DNA of 64,000 nucleotides. It comes from Mesorhizobium prunaredense. GTDB lineage: Bacteria; Pseudomonadota; Alphaproteobacteria; Rhizobiales; Rhizobiaceae. Shown piece after piece: positions 23,534-31,458 of this stretch. Within the stretch, counting starts at the first letter, position 1; each line of letters starts with the position of its first letter. The DNA lies in NCBI RefSeq assembly GCF_900156895.1, contig NZ_FTPD01000005.1, positions 256,741 to 320,740 on the forward strand. Reading direction: 5' to 3'. The notes beneath the pieces were generated by a model. The model saw nothing but the letters and a program-made list of their open reading frames with translations. It was not told where the DNA came from and did no database searches. The position numbers and the translations under genes are program-made.

Positions 23534-25027
23534 CTAGGCCACGTCCAGGCAGAGATATCTGAGATCGGTAAAGGCTTCGAGCCCGTGGCGCGAGCCCTCG
23601 CGACCGATGCCGGACTGTTTGACGCCGCCGAACGGGATCGGCGCGCCGGTGATCTTGACGCGGTTGATGGCTACCATACCGTAGTCGAGCGCACGGCCCA
23701 TGCGCAATTGGCGGCCGCCGTTCTCGGTGACGACATAGGCGACGAGGCCGTATTCGGTGGCGTTGGCGCGGGCGATAACCTCGTCCTCGCTGTCGAAGGG
23801 CGTCACTGCGGCGACCGGACCAAAGGTCTCCTCGCGCATGATCAGCGCGTCGTCGGTGACATCGGCGAGCAGGGTCGGCCGGTAGAACAGCGGTCCTGCA
23901 GAATCGCGTTTGCCGCCGGTGAGGCAGCGCGCGCCATGGGCGAGCGCATCGGCGACCTGCTCCTCGACCTTCTTGACGCCGCGCTCATGCATCAACGGCC
24001 CGATGTCGACGTCATCGGCCAGGCCATTGCCGGTCCGCAGCGCCTCGATGCGCCTGGCGAAGGCGGCGCAGAAACGATCATAAACCGGACGCTGGACATA
24101 GATGCGGTTGGCGGCAAGGCAATCCTGGCCGGAAGTGGCGAATTTGGCGTCGACGGCGATGGTCACCGCCTTGTCGAGATCAGCATCGGCGAAGACGATC
24201 AGCGGCGCGTGACCGCCAAGCTCCATGACCAGCCGCTTCATCGTCGGCGCGCTTTGCGCGGCGATAAGCCTGCCGATCTCGGTCGAGCCGGTGAAGCTCA
24301 TGGCGCGGACGCGCGGATCTTCGCACATCCGCCCAACGATGGTCGAAGCCTTGCCGGTGAGTACGTTGAAGACGCCAGCCGGCAGGCCGGCGCGTTCGCC
24401 GAGCTCGGCCAGCGCCAGTGCCGACAGCGGCGTTTCCGACGAAGGATGCGCGACGATCGTGCAGCCGGCAGCAAGCGCGGCCGCCGCCTTGCGGGTCAGC
24501 ATGGCTGCGGGAAAATTCCACGGCGTGACGACGCCGACGACGCCGAGCGGTTCGCGCCGCACCATCATCTCGGCGTTTGGCAAATGGCTGGTGACGCTTT
24601 CGGCGTTGAGGCGCTTTGCCTCCTCGGCATACCACTCGACGAAGGAGGCGGCGTAGTCGATCTCGCCAAGCGATTCCCTAAGCGGCTTGCCCTGCTCGAG
24701 CGTCATCAACAGCGCCAGATCGTCCTTGGCGGCGATGATCAGATCGAACCATTTTCGCAGGATTCTTGCGCGTTCCTGTGGGAGGGCCGCGCGCCAGGCG
24801 GGAAAGGCGCGCGCCGCCGCGTCGATCGCCTTGCTCGTCTGCCTGGCATCGAGCGCGGCAACCCAGGCAACGGTGGCGCCTGTAGCAGGGTCGGTCACCC
24901 CAAAACTCTCGGCGGCGTCACTCGCCGTCCAGTGGCCGTCGACATAGGCGAGTTGGCGCAGCAGCCGGCGGTCGGCGAGCCGGTCAAGCGCTTCGTGGCG
25001 GTGTGGGCGGGCAAAATGCGCGGACAT
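23534..25027 (-). CDS. doeC: Aldehyde dehydrogenase, probable aspartate-semialdehyde dehydrogenase of ectoine catabolism
   Basis: 497 residues of the succinate-semialdehyde dehydrogenase class. Catalytic Asn171 (TPWNF), Glu269 (MELGG) and Cys303 (SGQDCLAA) are present, and EETFGPVAAVTPF is typical. DoeC oxidises aspartate semialdehyde to aspartate, feeding central metabolism. The usual nucleotide-binding KP motif is here VAHPSSETP, with His in place of Lys; this may tune cofactor preference. It is first in the minus-strand doeC-doeD unit, 52 bases before doeD, and is preceded by four similar short boxes. Confidence 0.85.
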   Translation of the reverse strand: MSAHFARPHRHEALDRLADRRLLRQLAYVDGHWTASDAAESFGVTDPATGATVAWVAALDARQTSKAIDAAARAFPAWRAALPQERARILRKWFDLIIAAKDDLALLMTLEQGKPLRESLGEIDYAASFVEWYAEEAKRLNAESVTSHLPNAEMMVRREPLGVVGVVTPWNFPAAMLTRKAAAALAAGCTIVAHPSSETPLSALALAELGERAGLPAGVFNVLTGKASTIVGRMCEDPRVRAMSFTGSTEIGRLIAAQSAPTMKRLVMELGGHAPLIVFADADLDKAVTIAVDAKFATSGQDCLAANRIYVQRPVYDRFCAAFARRIEALRTGNGLADDVDIGPLMHERGVKKVEEQVADALAHGARCLTGGKRDSAGPLFYRPTLLADVTDDALIMREETFGPVAAVTPFDSEDEVIARANATEYGLVAYVVTENGGRQLRMGRALDYGMVAINRVKITGAPIPFGGVKQSGIGREGSRHGLEAFTDLRYLCLDVA

Positions 25028-25053
25028 GTTCGAGGTCTCCCGGTTCGCATTGA

Positions 25054-25156
25054 TACGGAGAGACTATGCGCGCGGCGCAGACAGAGAGACTGTTTTGGTG
25101 CTCGCGCGTAGAGAGATTGTCTCTATTGGGCCGAAACACCGGACAGTCTCTCCGAG
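25054..25156. promoter_or_regulatory. Four GGAGAGACTGT-like boxes upstream of doeC
   Basis: Sites: CGGAGAGACTA (25056-25066), CAGAGAGACTGT (25082-25093), TAGAGAGATTGTCTCTA (25109-25125, itself a dyad), and the inverse ACAGTCTCTCC (25143-25153). Four related copies in 100 bases directly upstream of doeCD suggest an operator array for a ligand-controlled regulator, most simply DoeX or EnuR. The binding protein is an inference. Confidence 0.5.
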
Positions 25157-25195
25157 GCTGTAACAAACAGTGGAGATTGGCCGAAGCCTCCCCAA

Positions 25196-25258
25196 CTTCG
25201 TCATCCTGGGGCGAAGCAAGGAGCGAAGCGACGCGGCGCAGACCCCAGGATGACGAAG
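25196..25258. repeat. Palindromic intergenic element with perfect 16-bp arms
   Basis: CTTCGTCATCCTGGGG (25196-25211) and CCCCAGGATGACGAAG (25243-25258) flank GCGAAGC-type short repeats. This form is common between genes in Mesorhizobium-like genomes and may end transcripts from either side. Together with the boxes above it fills the gap between doeC and doeX. Confidence 0.75.
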
Positions 25259-25308
25259 GGACAAATGTCTCGGCCCCTCCTAGGCGTGCGACCCGGGGAC
25301 CTCACACC

Positions 25309-25800
25309 TCACGTTGACACCGGCAGCAGATCGGCCACCGGCAAGGCGACCTCCTCCTTCACCGTCTTGGTGACGATGTAGGTGAAATAGCGGTCGATGC
25401 CGATCTCGCGTTCGAGCAGGGCGTCGACGAGCCGCTGGTAGGCGTCGATGTCGCGCGCCATCACTTTCAGCAGATAGTCGACGCCGCCGCCCACCGACCA
25501 GCAGGCGACGATTTCGGGGACGTCGCGGATGACGCGCTCAAAACGGTCGAAATCGGCCTGGCGGTGGCTGGCCAGCGTCACCTCCATCAGTACGGTGGCG
25601 ACCGGCGCGACGGCGCGCATTGCAACCCTGGCGTGATAGCCGCAGACGATGCCGGCCTTTTCCAGCTTGCGCAGCCGCATCCAGCACGGCGTCGGCGACA
25701 GGCCGACCTTGTCGGCGAGCGCCAGCTTGGTGATGCGCCCGTCGCGCTGGACCGCGTCGAGGATTTTCAGGTCGATCTGATCGAGTTTCGGTGCTGCCAT
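25309..25800 (-). CDS. doeX: Lrp/AsnC-family regulator of ectoine catabolism
   Basis: 163 residues from ATG 25800. Residues 5-55 are the AsnC-type helix-turn-helix (LDQIDLKILDAVQRDGRITK and VGLSPTPCWMRLRKLEKAG). The rest is the RAM ligand-binding domain (PEIVACWSVGGGVDYLLKVM). Lrp-type proteins form octamers that bend promoter DNA. Its place between doeCD and the divergent enuR matches DoeX in known ectoine loci. The long open frame that continues upstream on this strand is antisense to enuR and is not part of the gene. Confidence 0.85.
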   Translation of the reverse strand: MAAPKLDQIDLKILDAVQRDGRITKLALADKVGLSPTPCWMRLRKLEKAGIVCGYHARVAMRAVAPVATVLMEVTLASHRQADFDRFERVIRDVPEIVACWSVGGGVDYLLKVMARDIDAYQRLVDALLEREIGIDRYFTYIVTKTVKEEVALPVADLLPVST

Positions 25801-25848
25801 GAGCGTCCACTTTTTTCGTTCGCGACACCATGACGGCGCATTATTTCG

Positions 25849-25890
25849 ATTGTCAATTGCACTGATTTCGATCTCTAATATGTCATGACA
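25849..25890. promoter_or_regulatory. Divergent doeX/enuR control region with a TGTCATGACA palindrome
   Basis: TGTCATGACA (25881-25890) is a perfect 10-bp palindrome that includes the enuR start codon. ATTGTCAAT lies 30 bases upstream and reads TTGACA on the doeX strand. TTGTCA/TTGACA words also occur in the ehuA promoter. No ribosome site precedes enuR, so a leaderless or weakly translated message is possible. Confidence 0.45.
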
Positions 25891-27270
25891 TTGTGGCGCC
25901 CAGATCCCGCGCTCATCCGGCGGCCGGCCTATCAATCGCTCGCCGACCAGTTCGCGCGCGCCATTCATGATGGGCGGCTGGCCAACGGCGCGCGGCTGCC
26001 GACGCATCGCCGGCTGGCCGACGATTTGAAGCTTTCGGTGCAGACAGTCAGCCGCGCCTATGAGGAACTGATCCGCCGGGGCCTGGTCTCGGGCGAGATC
26101 GGCCGCGGCAGCTTCGTGCAGACGCAGCGCCGAGAGCCGGAGCCGCCCTATCTGCCGGAGCGCCTTGGCGAGGTCATCGACCTGTCGATCCTGAAGCCGG
26201 TCTGCGAGCCGATGCATCTGGAGCGGCTGAAGCAGGCGCTGGGCTGGCTCGCCGAGAGCCTGCCGTCGACCTCGGCGCTGTCGTTCCGGCCGAACATGGT
26301 ATTCCCGCGCCACCGTGCAGTGGCGGTCGAATGGCTGCGGCTGTGCGGTCTCGACGTGTCGGCGCAGAATGTCAGCCTGACCAACGGCGCCACGGCCGGC
26401 ATGACGGTGGCGCTGATGAGCGTGGCGCCGCCGGGTTCGACCGTCGCCACCGAGGCGATCGGCCATCACACGCTGATCCCGCTGGCGCGCTATCTCGGCT
26501 TCAACCTCGAGGGCCTGCCGATCGACGACAACGGCCTGATCCCGGAGGCGCTCGACGAGGCGTGCCGGCTTTCCGACATCCGCGCCGTGTTCGTGCAGCC
26601 CTCGGTGATCAATCCGACTGCGACATTGATGAATGCCGCGCGGCGCGAGCAGATCGCTGCGGTGGCGCGCCGGCACGACATCGCCATCATCGAGAACGAC
26701 GTGCTCGGGCCGCTGGTCGAGGGCCGTCCGCCGCCGGTCGCCGCCTTCGCGCCCGAGCGCACGCTCTACGTCACCTCCTTCACCAAGATCGTGCTGCCAG
26801 GCCTGCGCATCGGTTATCTCGCGGCGCCCGACCGCTATGTCGCTGCCGTCGCCAACCGGCATCTCGTCTCCAACTGGATGGCGACGCCGATGGTGGCGGA
26901 GATTGCGACGAAATGGGTGACTGACGGCACGGCGATGGAACTCGTCCGCTGGCAACGGTCGGCGCTGCGGCGGCGGCAGGAGATTGCCGCCCAGGTGCTT
27001 GCCGGGGTCGACTACCGCGTCCATCGCGACGGACTGCATCTGTGGCTAGAACTGCCCGGCGGCCGCGCCGAGGAGGGCTTCGTCTCACAGGCCCGCCTGC
27101 AGGGCGTGGCGATCGCACCAGGCGCATCGTTCCGCATCTCGGCGGCGCCCTGGCAACCGGCAGTGCGCATCTCGCTGGGCTCGACAACCGAGGCGGAACT
27201 GCGCACCGGCCTCAGCGTTGTCACCAAACTTCTGCTCGGCGACCCGGAGCATCTCCTGCTGGCGATCTAG
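25885..27270 (+). CDS. enuR: MocR-family regulator of ectoine uptake and catabolism
   Basis: 461 residues. Residues ~10-80 are a GntR winged helix (NGARLPTHRRLADDLKLSVQ) and the rest an aminotransferase-like domain with ENDVLGPLVEG and PLP lysine Lys301 in TSFTKIVLPGLR. The studied EnuR proteins bind PLP at the equivalent lysine and act as repressors relieved by ectoine-derived metabolites such as acetyl-diaminobutyrate. The gene heads the plus-strand ectoine block and lies 122 bases before ehuA. Its own start codon lies inside a palindrome, which suggests autoregulation. Confidence 0.9.
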   Translation: MTLWRPDPALIRRPAYQSLADQFARAIHDGRLANGARLPTHRRLADDLKLSVQTVSRAYEELIRRGLVSGEIGRGSFVQTQRREPEPPYLPERLGEVIDLSILKPVCEPMHLERLKQALGWLAESLPSTSALSFRPNMVFPRHRAVAVEWLRLCGLDVSAQNVSLTNGATAGMTVALMSVAPPGSTVATEAIGHHTLIPLARYLGFNLEGLPIDDNGLIPEALDEACRLSDIRAVFVQPSVINPTATLMNAARREQIAAVARRHDIAIIENDVLGPLVEGRPPPVAAFAPERTLYVTSFTKIVLPGLRIGYLAAPDRYVAAVANRHLVSNWMATPMVAEIATKWVTDGTAMELVRWQRSALRRRQEIAAQVLAGVDYRVHRDGLHLWLELPGGRAEEGFVSQARLQGVAIAPGASFRISAAPWQPAVRISLGSTTEAELRTGLSVVTKLLLGDPEHLLLAI

Positions 27271-27307
27271 GCAGACATTGCCGCGAAATTCTGCGGAGTC
27301 AGAAACA

Positions 27308-27340
27308 TTGTCATGAGTTTATTTTCCTGATTGACATGAT
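27308..27340 (+). promoter_or_regulatory. ehuA promoter with opposed TGTCA/TGACA boxes
   Basis: TTGTCATGA (27308-27316) and TTGACATGAT (27331-27340) face each other across an AT-rich spacer. The second contains a consensus -35 TTGACA at 27331; the -10 candidate near 27354 is poor, so an activator or non-standard promoter is possible. The same TGTCA/TGACA words form the palindrome at the enuR start. Confidence 0.45.
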
Positions 27341-27392
27341 TTGGCACGTTCCGCATCGTTAAGGCACAGCTTCTCCAGCACGGGGAAATTCT

Positions 27393-28178
27393 TTGTCCGC
27401 GCCCATCATCAAGATCGACGCCATTTCGAAAAGCTTCGGCACCTTCAAGGTGCTGGACGGACTGTCGATGCAGGTCATGCCGCGCGAGAAGCTGGCGCTG
27501 ATCGGCCCATCCGGCTCGGGCAAGACGACGATCCTGCGCATCCTGATGACGCTGGAGAGGATCGACAGCGGCCACATCCAGATCGACGGCGAGCAGCTTT
27601 ACCACATGGAGCGCAACGGCCAGTTGCTGCCCGCCGACGAACGGCATCTGGCAAGAATGCGCCAGAAGATCGGCATGGTCTTTCAGCTGTTCAACCTGTT
27701 TCCCCACAAGAGCGTCATCGATAACGTCACGCTGGCGCCGATCCTGACCAAGGGCATGCCGCGCGCCGCCGCCGAAAAACGGGCGATGGAACTGCTCGAT
27801 ATGGTCGGCATGGCCGACAAGGCGAAAGCGATGCCGGCGCAGCTTTCCGGCGGGCAGAAGCAGCGGGTGGCGATCGCCCGGGCACTGGCGCTGCAGCCCA
27901 GGATCATGCTGTTCGACGAGGTGACATCGGCGCTCGATCCGGAACTGGTCGAGGAGGTGCTGAACGTGTTGTGGCGGCTCTGCTCCGAGACCGACATGAC
28001 CATGCTGCTGGTCACCCACGAAATGGGTTTTGCCCATGATTTCGCCGACCGGGTTCTGTTCTTCGACCGCGGCAAGATCGTCGAGGAAGGCAAGCCGGAC
28101 GAGATTTTCCGCAACCCCAAGCAGGAGCGTACGCAAGCTTTCCTGAAGAAGATCATCGCGGCCGGACATCGCGTCTGA
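27393..28178 (+). CDS. ehuA: Ectoine/hydroxyectoine ABC transporter, ATP-binding subunit
   Basis: 261 residues from a TTG at 27393 with GGGGAAATT upstream. Walker A is GPSGSGKTT, the signature LSGGQKQR, Walker B IMLFDEVTSALDP and the switch histidine VTHEMG. It is a polar amino acid transport-type ATPase that powers import by EhuC and EhuD with substrate from EhuB. It is first in the ehuABCD-eutABC-doeAB gene string, all on the plus strand. The Walker B region has VTSALDP where most homologues have PTSALDP, which is typical of Ehu-type ATPases as far as I recall. Confidence 0.9.
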   Translation: MSAPIIKIDAISKSFGTFKVLDGLSMQVMPREKLALIGPSGSGKTTILRILMTLERIDSGHIQIDGEQLYHMERNGQLLPADERHLARMRQKIGMVFQLFNLFPHKSVIDNVTLAPILTKGMPRAAAEKRAMELLDMVGMADKAKAMPAQLSGGQKQRVAIARALALQPRIMLFDEVTSALDPELVEEVLNVLWRLCSETDMTMLLVTHEMGFAHDFADRVLFFDRGKIVEEGKPDEIFRNPKQERTQAFLKKIIAAGHRV

Positions 28179-28272
28179 CTGCCATGTCAGAGGCGGCAAC
28201 GCCGTCCTCCCAGGGCGGCGAAGCCGTCCCGTAGAACGAGCAAACCAAAAGAGAAACAAGGAGTTGGGAACA

Positions 28273-29124
28273 ATGAAGAAACTTGGCATTCTGGCCGGCG
28301 TGGCCGGTGTCGCACTGACCGCAATTCTGGCCGCTTCGACCGCGGGATCGGCCGACGACAGCAAGCTCGAAGAGCTCAAGGCACAGGGCTTCGCCCGTGT
28401 CGCCATCGCCAACGAGCCGCCCTATACGGCGGTTGCTGCCGACGGCAAGGTTTCGGGTGCGGCGCCCGACGTGGCGCGTGAAATCTTCAAGCGTCTTGGT
28501 GTCAACGACATCGTTGCCTCGATCTCTGAATATGGCGCGATGATCCCCGGCCTGCAGGCCGGCCGTTTCGACGTCGTCACCGCCGGCCTGTTCATGAAGC
28601 CGGAGCGCTGCGCGGCGGTCGCTTATTCGGAGCCGGTGCTGTGCGACGCCGAGGCTATGCTGGTCAAGAAGGGCAACCCGAAGGGCTTCAAGAGCTATGA
28701 GGATGTCGCCAAGGATGCCACCGCGACGATCGGGGCGCCGGGCGGCGGCACCGAGGAGAAGCTGGCGCTCACTGCCGGCGTGCCGCGTGACCGTGTCATC
28801 GTCGTGCCGGATGGCCAGAGCGGCCTGAAGATGCTGCAGGACGGCCGCATCGATGCCTATTCGCTGCCGGTGCTGTCGATCAACGATCTGGTCAAGAAGG
28901 CCAACGATCCGAACCTCGAAGTCGTCGCCCCGGTGGTCGGCGCGCCGGTCTATTGCGACGGCGCGGCGTTCAAGAAGGGCGATGAGGCGCTACGCGACGC
29001 CTATGACGTCGAATTGGCCAAGCTGAAGGAGTCCGGCGAATTCGCCAAGATCATCGAGCCCTACGGTTTTTCGGCCGCGGCGGCGATGTCGACGAGCCGC
29101 GACAAGCTCTGCTCGGCAAAGTAA
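28273..29124 (+). CDS. ehuB: Ectoine/hydroxyectoine periplasmic binding protein
   Basis: 283 residues from ATG 28273 (AAGGAG upstream; an in-frame TTG at 28264 is less likely). A signal peptide (MKKLGILAGVAGVALTAIL, cleaved near TAGSAD) is followed by the family 3 solute-binding fold: VAIANEPPYTAVAADGKVSG and GAPGGGTEEKLAL. The residues that form the aromatic or acidic ligand box in EhuB cannot be confirmed by eye. Substrate assignment comes from the operon. A RIME-like element follows immediately, a usual place for mRNA-stabilising structures after binding-protein genes. Confidence 0.9.
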   Translation: MKKLGILAGVAGVALTAILAASTAGSADDSKLEELKAQGFARVAIANEPPYTAVAADGKVSGAAPDVAREIFKRLGVNDIVASISEYGAMIPGLQAGRFDVVTAGLFMKPERCAAVAYSEPVLCDAEAMLVKKGNPKGFKSYEDVAKDATATIGAPGGGTEEKLALTAGVPRDRVIVVPDGQSGLKMLQDGRIDAYSLPVLSINDLVKKANDPNLEVVAPVVGAPVYCDGAAFKKGDEALRDAYDVELAKLKESGEFAKIIEPYGFSAAAAMSTSRDKLCSAK

Positions 29125-29127
29125 AAA

Positions 29128-29257
29128 GTTGCCCCTCACCCTTACCCTCTCCCCGTGAAGAACGGGGAGAGGGGGGCGCCAACGCTGGAGCTTCACCCTT
29201 CTCCCCGTCCCAATCCGGGGAGAAGGTGCCGGCAGGCGGATGAGGGGCAGCGCCGAC
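29128..29257. repeat. RIME-like element (copy 2) between ehuB and ehuC
   Basis: Same modules as the copy at 21969-22091: GTTGCCCCTCACCCT, CCCCGTGAAGAACGGGG, CTTCTCCCCGTCC with its partner GGGGAGAAG, then GGTGCCGGCAGGCGGATG. It lies inside the transport operon and forms two stable hairpins, so it probably lowers or uncouples expression of ehuC relative to ehuB. Confidence 0.8.
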
Positions 29258-29295
29258 CTTCTGTAATAATCACCCAGCGGAGAAATGCTTAGTTC

Positions 29296-29955
29296 ATGAC
29301 CCAATGGTCCGGCTATTTCGGCCTGATATTGCAGGGAGCGCTTGTTACCATCGAGCTGACGCTGATGGGGTCGGTGCTTGCCCTGATCATGGCCTTTCTC
29401 GCCGGGCTGGGGCGGCTGTCGCGTTTTTTCGCCATTCGGGCGCTGGCCACCACCTATATCGAATTCTTCCGCGGCACCTCGATCTTCGTTCAGCTGTTCT
29501 GGGCCTATTTCGTGCTGCCGTTCGTCGGCATTTCGCTGACGCCGCTGCAGGCCGGCGTGCTGGCGCTTGGCCTCAATGTCGGCGCCTATGCGGCGGAGGT
29601 GGTGCGCGGCGCCATCCAGTCGATCGGCCGCGAACAGTACGAGGCCTGCACCGCGGTCAATCTCGGCCGCTGGCAAGCCATGCGCCATGTCATCCTGCCG
29701 CAGGCGCTGCTGGTCATGCTGCCGACCTTCGGTAACAACGCCATCGAATTGCTCAAGGCCACCGCCGTGGTTTCGCTGATCTCGCTCACCGACCTGACCT
29801 TCCAGGCCCAGGTGGTGCGCTCGCAGACCGGCAACACGCTGGTGCCGTTTACCACCATCCTCGTCATCTATTTCGGCCTTGCGCTAATCATTTCCTGGGG
29901 TGTGCGTTCGCTGGAACGCCGCATGGCGCGCGGCCTCGATGGGGTGCGCGTCTGA
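29296..29955 (+). CDS. ehuC: Ectoine/hydroxyectoine ABC transporter permease
   Basis: 219 residues, ATG 29296 with GGAGA upstream. It is a HisM/GlnP-type permease: several membrane helices and the EAA loop EACTAVNLGRWQAMRHVILP (near residue 120-138), which contacts EhuA. FFRGTSIFVQLFWAYFVLPF is the conserved N-terminal block. Pairs with EhuD as a heterodimeric channel in the inner membrane. Confidence 0.9.
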   Translation: MTQWSGYFGLILQGALVTIELTLMGSVLALIMAFLAGLGRLSRFFAIRALATTYIEFFRGTSIFVQLFWAYFVLPFVGISLTPLQAGVLALGLNVGAYAAEVVRGAIQSIGREQYEACTAVNLGRWQAMRHVILPQALLVMLPTFGNNAIELLKATAVVSLISLTDLTFQAQVVRSQTGNTLVPFTTILVIYFGLALIISWGVRSLERRMARGLDGVRV

Positions 29956-29971
29956 TGGATCGGGCCTCATA

Positions 29972-30631
29972 ATGGAATGGGATTGGAATTTCGTCTGGGA
30001 GATCATGCCGACCCTGATCGAGGGCGTGAAGATCACCATCCTGGCGACGCTGCTCGGCTCGGTCCTGGCCGCGATGGTCGGATTGGCCATCGCGCTGGCG
30101 CGGCGCTCGCCGAACAAGGGCTTGTCGCGCAGCGTCGGCTTCCTCGCCGAGTTCATTCGCGGCACGCCGCTCTTGGTGCAGCTCTATTTCATCTTCTACG
30201 TGCTGCCGGATATCGGTATCCTGCTGCCGCCACTGGTGGCGGGCGTCATCGGCCTCGGGCTGCACTACGGCACCTACACGGCCGAAGTCTATCGCGCCGG
30301 CATCGACAATGTGCCGCGCGGCCAGTGGGAAGCCGCCAAGGCCTGCAATCTCAACGCCAGGCAGACCTGGACCCACATCATCATGCCGCAGGCTATCCCG
30401 CCGATGATCCCGGCGCTTGCCAACTATTTCATCGCCATGTTCAAGGAGACGCCGCTGCTTTCGGCGATCACCGTGCTGGAACTGATGAACCAGGCCAAGA
30501 GCGTCGCCAACACCTACTACCGCTATGTCGAGCCGATGACGCTGGTCGGCGCCTTCTTCCTCGCCATCAGCCTATTCTCGGTCGTGCTGCTGCGCTGGCT
30601 GGAACGCCGCTACGGGCGCATTGAAAAATGA
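29972..30631 (+). CDS. ehuD: Ectoine/hydroxyectoine ABC transporter permease
   Basis: 219 residues from ATG 29972, 17 bases after ehuC; an earlier in-frame start would overlap ehuC. Membrane helices and the EAA loop (EAAKACNLNARQTWTHIIMP) are present, and FIRGTPLLVQLYFIFYVLPD matches the family. EhuC and EhuD are similar but clearly distinct. The stop at 30631 lies shortly before eutA. Confidence 0.9.
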   Translation: MEWDWNFVWEIMPTLIEGVKITILATLLGSVLAAMVGLAIALARRSPNKGLSRSVGFLAEFIRGTPLLVQLYFIFYVLPDIGILLPPLVAGVIGLGLHYGTYTAEVYRAGIDNVPRGQWEAAKACNLNARQTWTHIIMPQAIPPMIPALANYFIAMFKETPLLSAITVLELMNQAKSVANTYYRYVEPMTLVGAFFLAISLFSVVLLRWLERRYGRIEK

Positions 30632-30668
30632 CAGTTCCTTCGACCAAACCGTTGGCAGGGAGCGCGTG

Positions 30669-31442
30669 GTGACCGCTCCAGTCGACATCCGCTTGCACTC
30701 GACACGGCCGGCGCTCGACGCGCGTCCGCTGGAAAAGCGCGTCGGCCTGATCATCCTTGCCACCGACCATACGACCGAACCGGATTTTCGCCGCATGGTG
30801 GCGGACGACCGGATCGGCGTCTATGTCGCGCGCATCCCCTATGCCAATCCGACGACGCCGGACAATTTGCGCAAGATGCGGCCGTCGCTGACGGCGGGCG
30901 CTGCGCTCATCCTGCCCGACGAGCCGCTCGATGCGATCTGCTATTCCTGCACCTCGGCGTCGGTCGTCATCGGCGATGCCGAGATCGAGGCGGCGGTGCA
31001 GGCGGCCAAGCCCGGCGTACCCGTGGTTACGCCACCGATGGCAGGGGTGCGCGGCTTGAAGGCGCTGGGCGCCAGGACGATCAGTATTCTTACTCCTTAT
31101 ACTGTCGAGACCAGCCGGCCGATGTCCGTCTATTTCGCGGCGCACGGTTTCGAGATCGCCAGCTTCAGCTGTCTCGGCTTCGACGACGACCGCGAGATGG
31201 CGCGGATTGCGCCGGCCACGCTGGTCGATCTGGCCCGTGAGTCTACGGATGCGCAAGCGGACGCGCTGTTCGTCTCCTGCACGGCGCTGCGGGCAGCACT
31301 TGCCGTCGTCGGCATGGAAGAGGCGATCGGCCGTCCGGTGGTGACCAGCAACCAGGCAACGGCCTGGAACTGCCTGCGGCTTTGCGGCGACGACGAGCCG
31401 CGCGCCGAATTCGGCCGTCTGATGACGCTGCCTTTGAAGTGA
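30669..31442 (+). CDS. eutA: EutA, maleate isomerase/Asp-Glu racemase-family protein of hydroxyectoine use
   Basis: 257 residues from GTG 30669 with GGGAG upstream; a TTG at 30621 overlapping ehuD is possible. The fold is that of maleate cis-trans isomerases and arylmalonate decarboxylases, with two active-site cysteines in CYSCTSASVVIG and FVSCTALRA. In rhizobial and roseobacterial loci EutABC are needed for growth on 5-hydroxyectoine and are thought to convert it to ectoine. EutA is proposed to act at the hydroxyl-bearing carbon. The reaction itself has not been fully proven, to my knowledge. Confidence 0.86.
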   Translation: MTAPVDIRLHSTRPALDARPLEKRVGLIILATDHTTEPDFRRMVADDRIGVYVARIPYANPTTPDNLRKMRPSLTAGAALILPDEPLDAICYSCTSASVVIGDAEIEAAVQAAKPGVPVVTPPMAGVRGLKALGARTISILTPYTVETSRPMSVYFAAHGFEIASFSCLGFDDDREMARIAPATLVDLARESTDAQADALFVSCTALRAALAVVGMEEAIGRPVVTSNQATAWNCLRLCGDDEPRAEFGRLMTLPLK

Positions 31443-31458
31443 TCGCAGAGCAAAGATC

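Noticed and set aside
23501..25111. 536-codon plus-strand frame opposite doeC
   Set aside because: Antisense to a complete aldehyde dehydrogenase with catalytic residues.
25801..27039. Upstream extension of doeX through enuR on the minus strand
   Set aside because: The Lrp fold begins at residue 1 of the 163-residue gene; the extension is antisense to enuR and His/Arg-rich.
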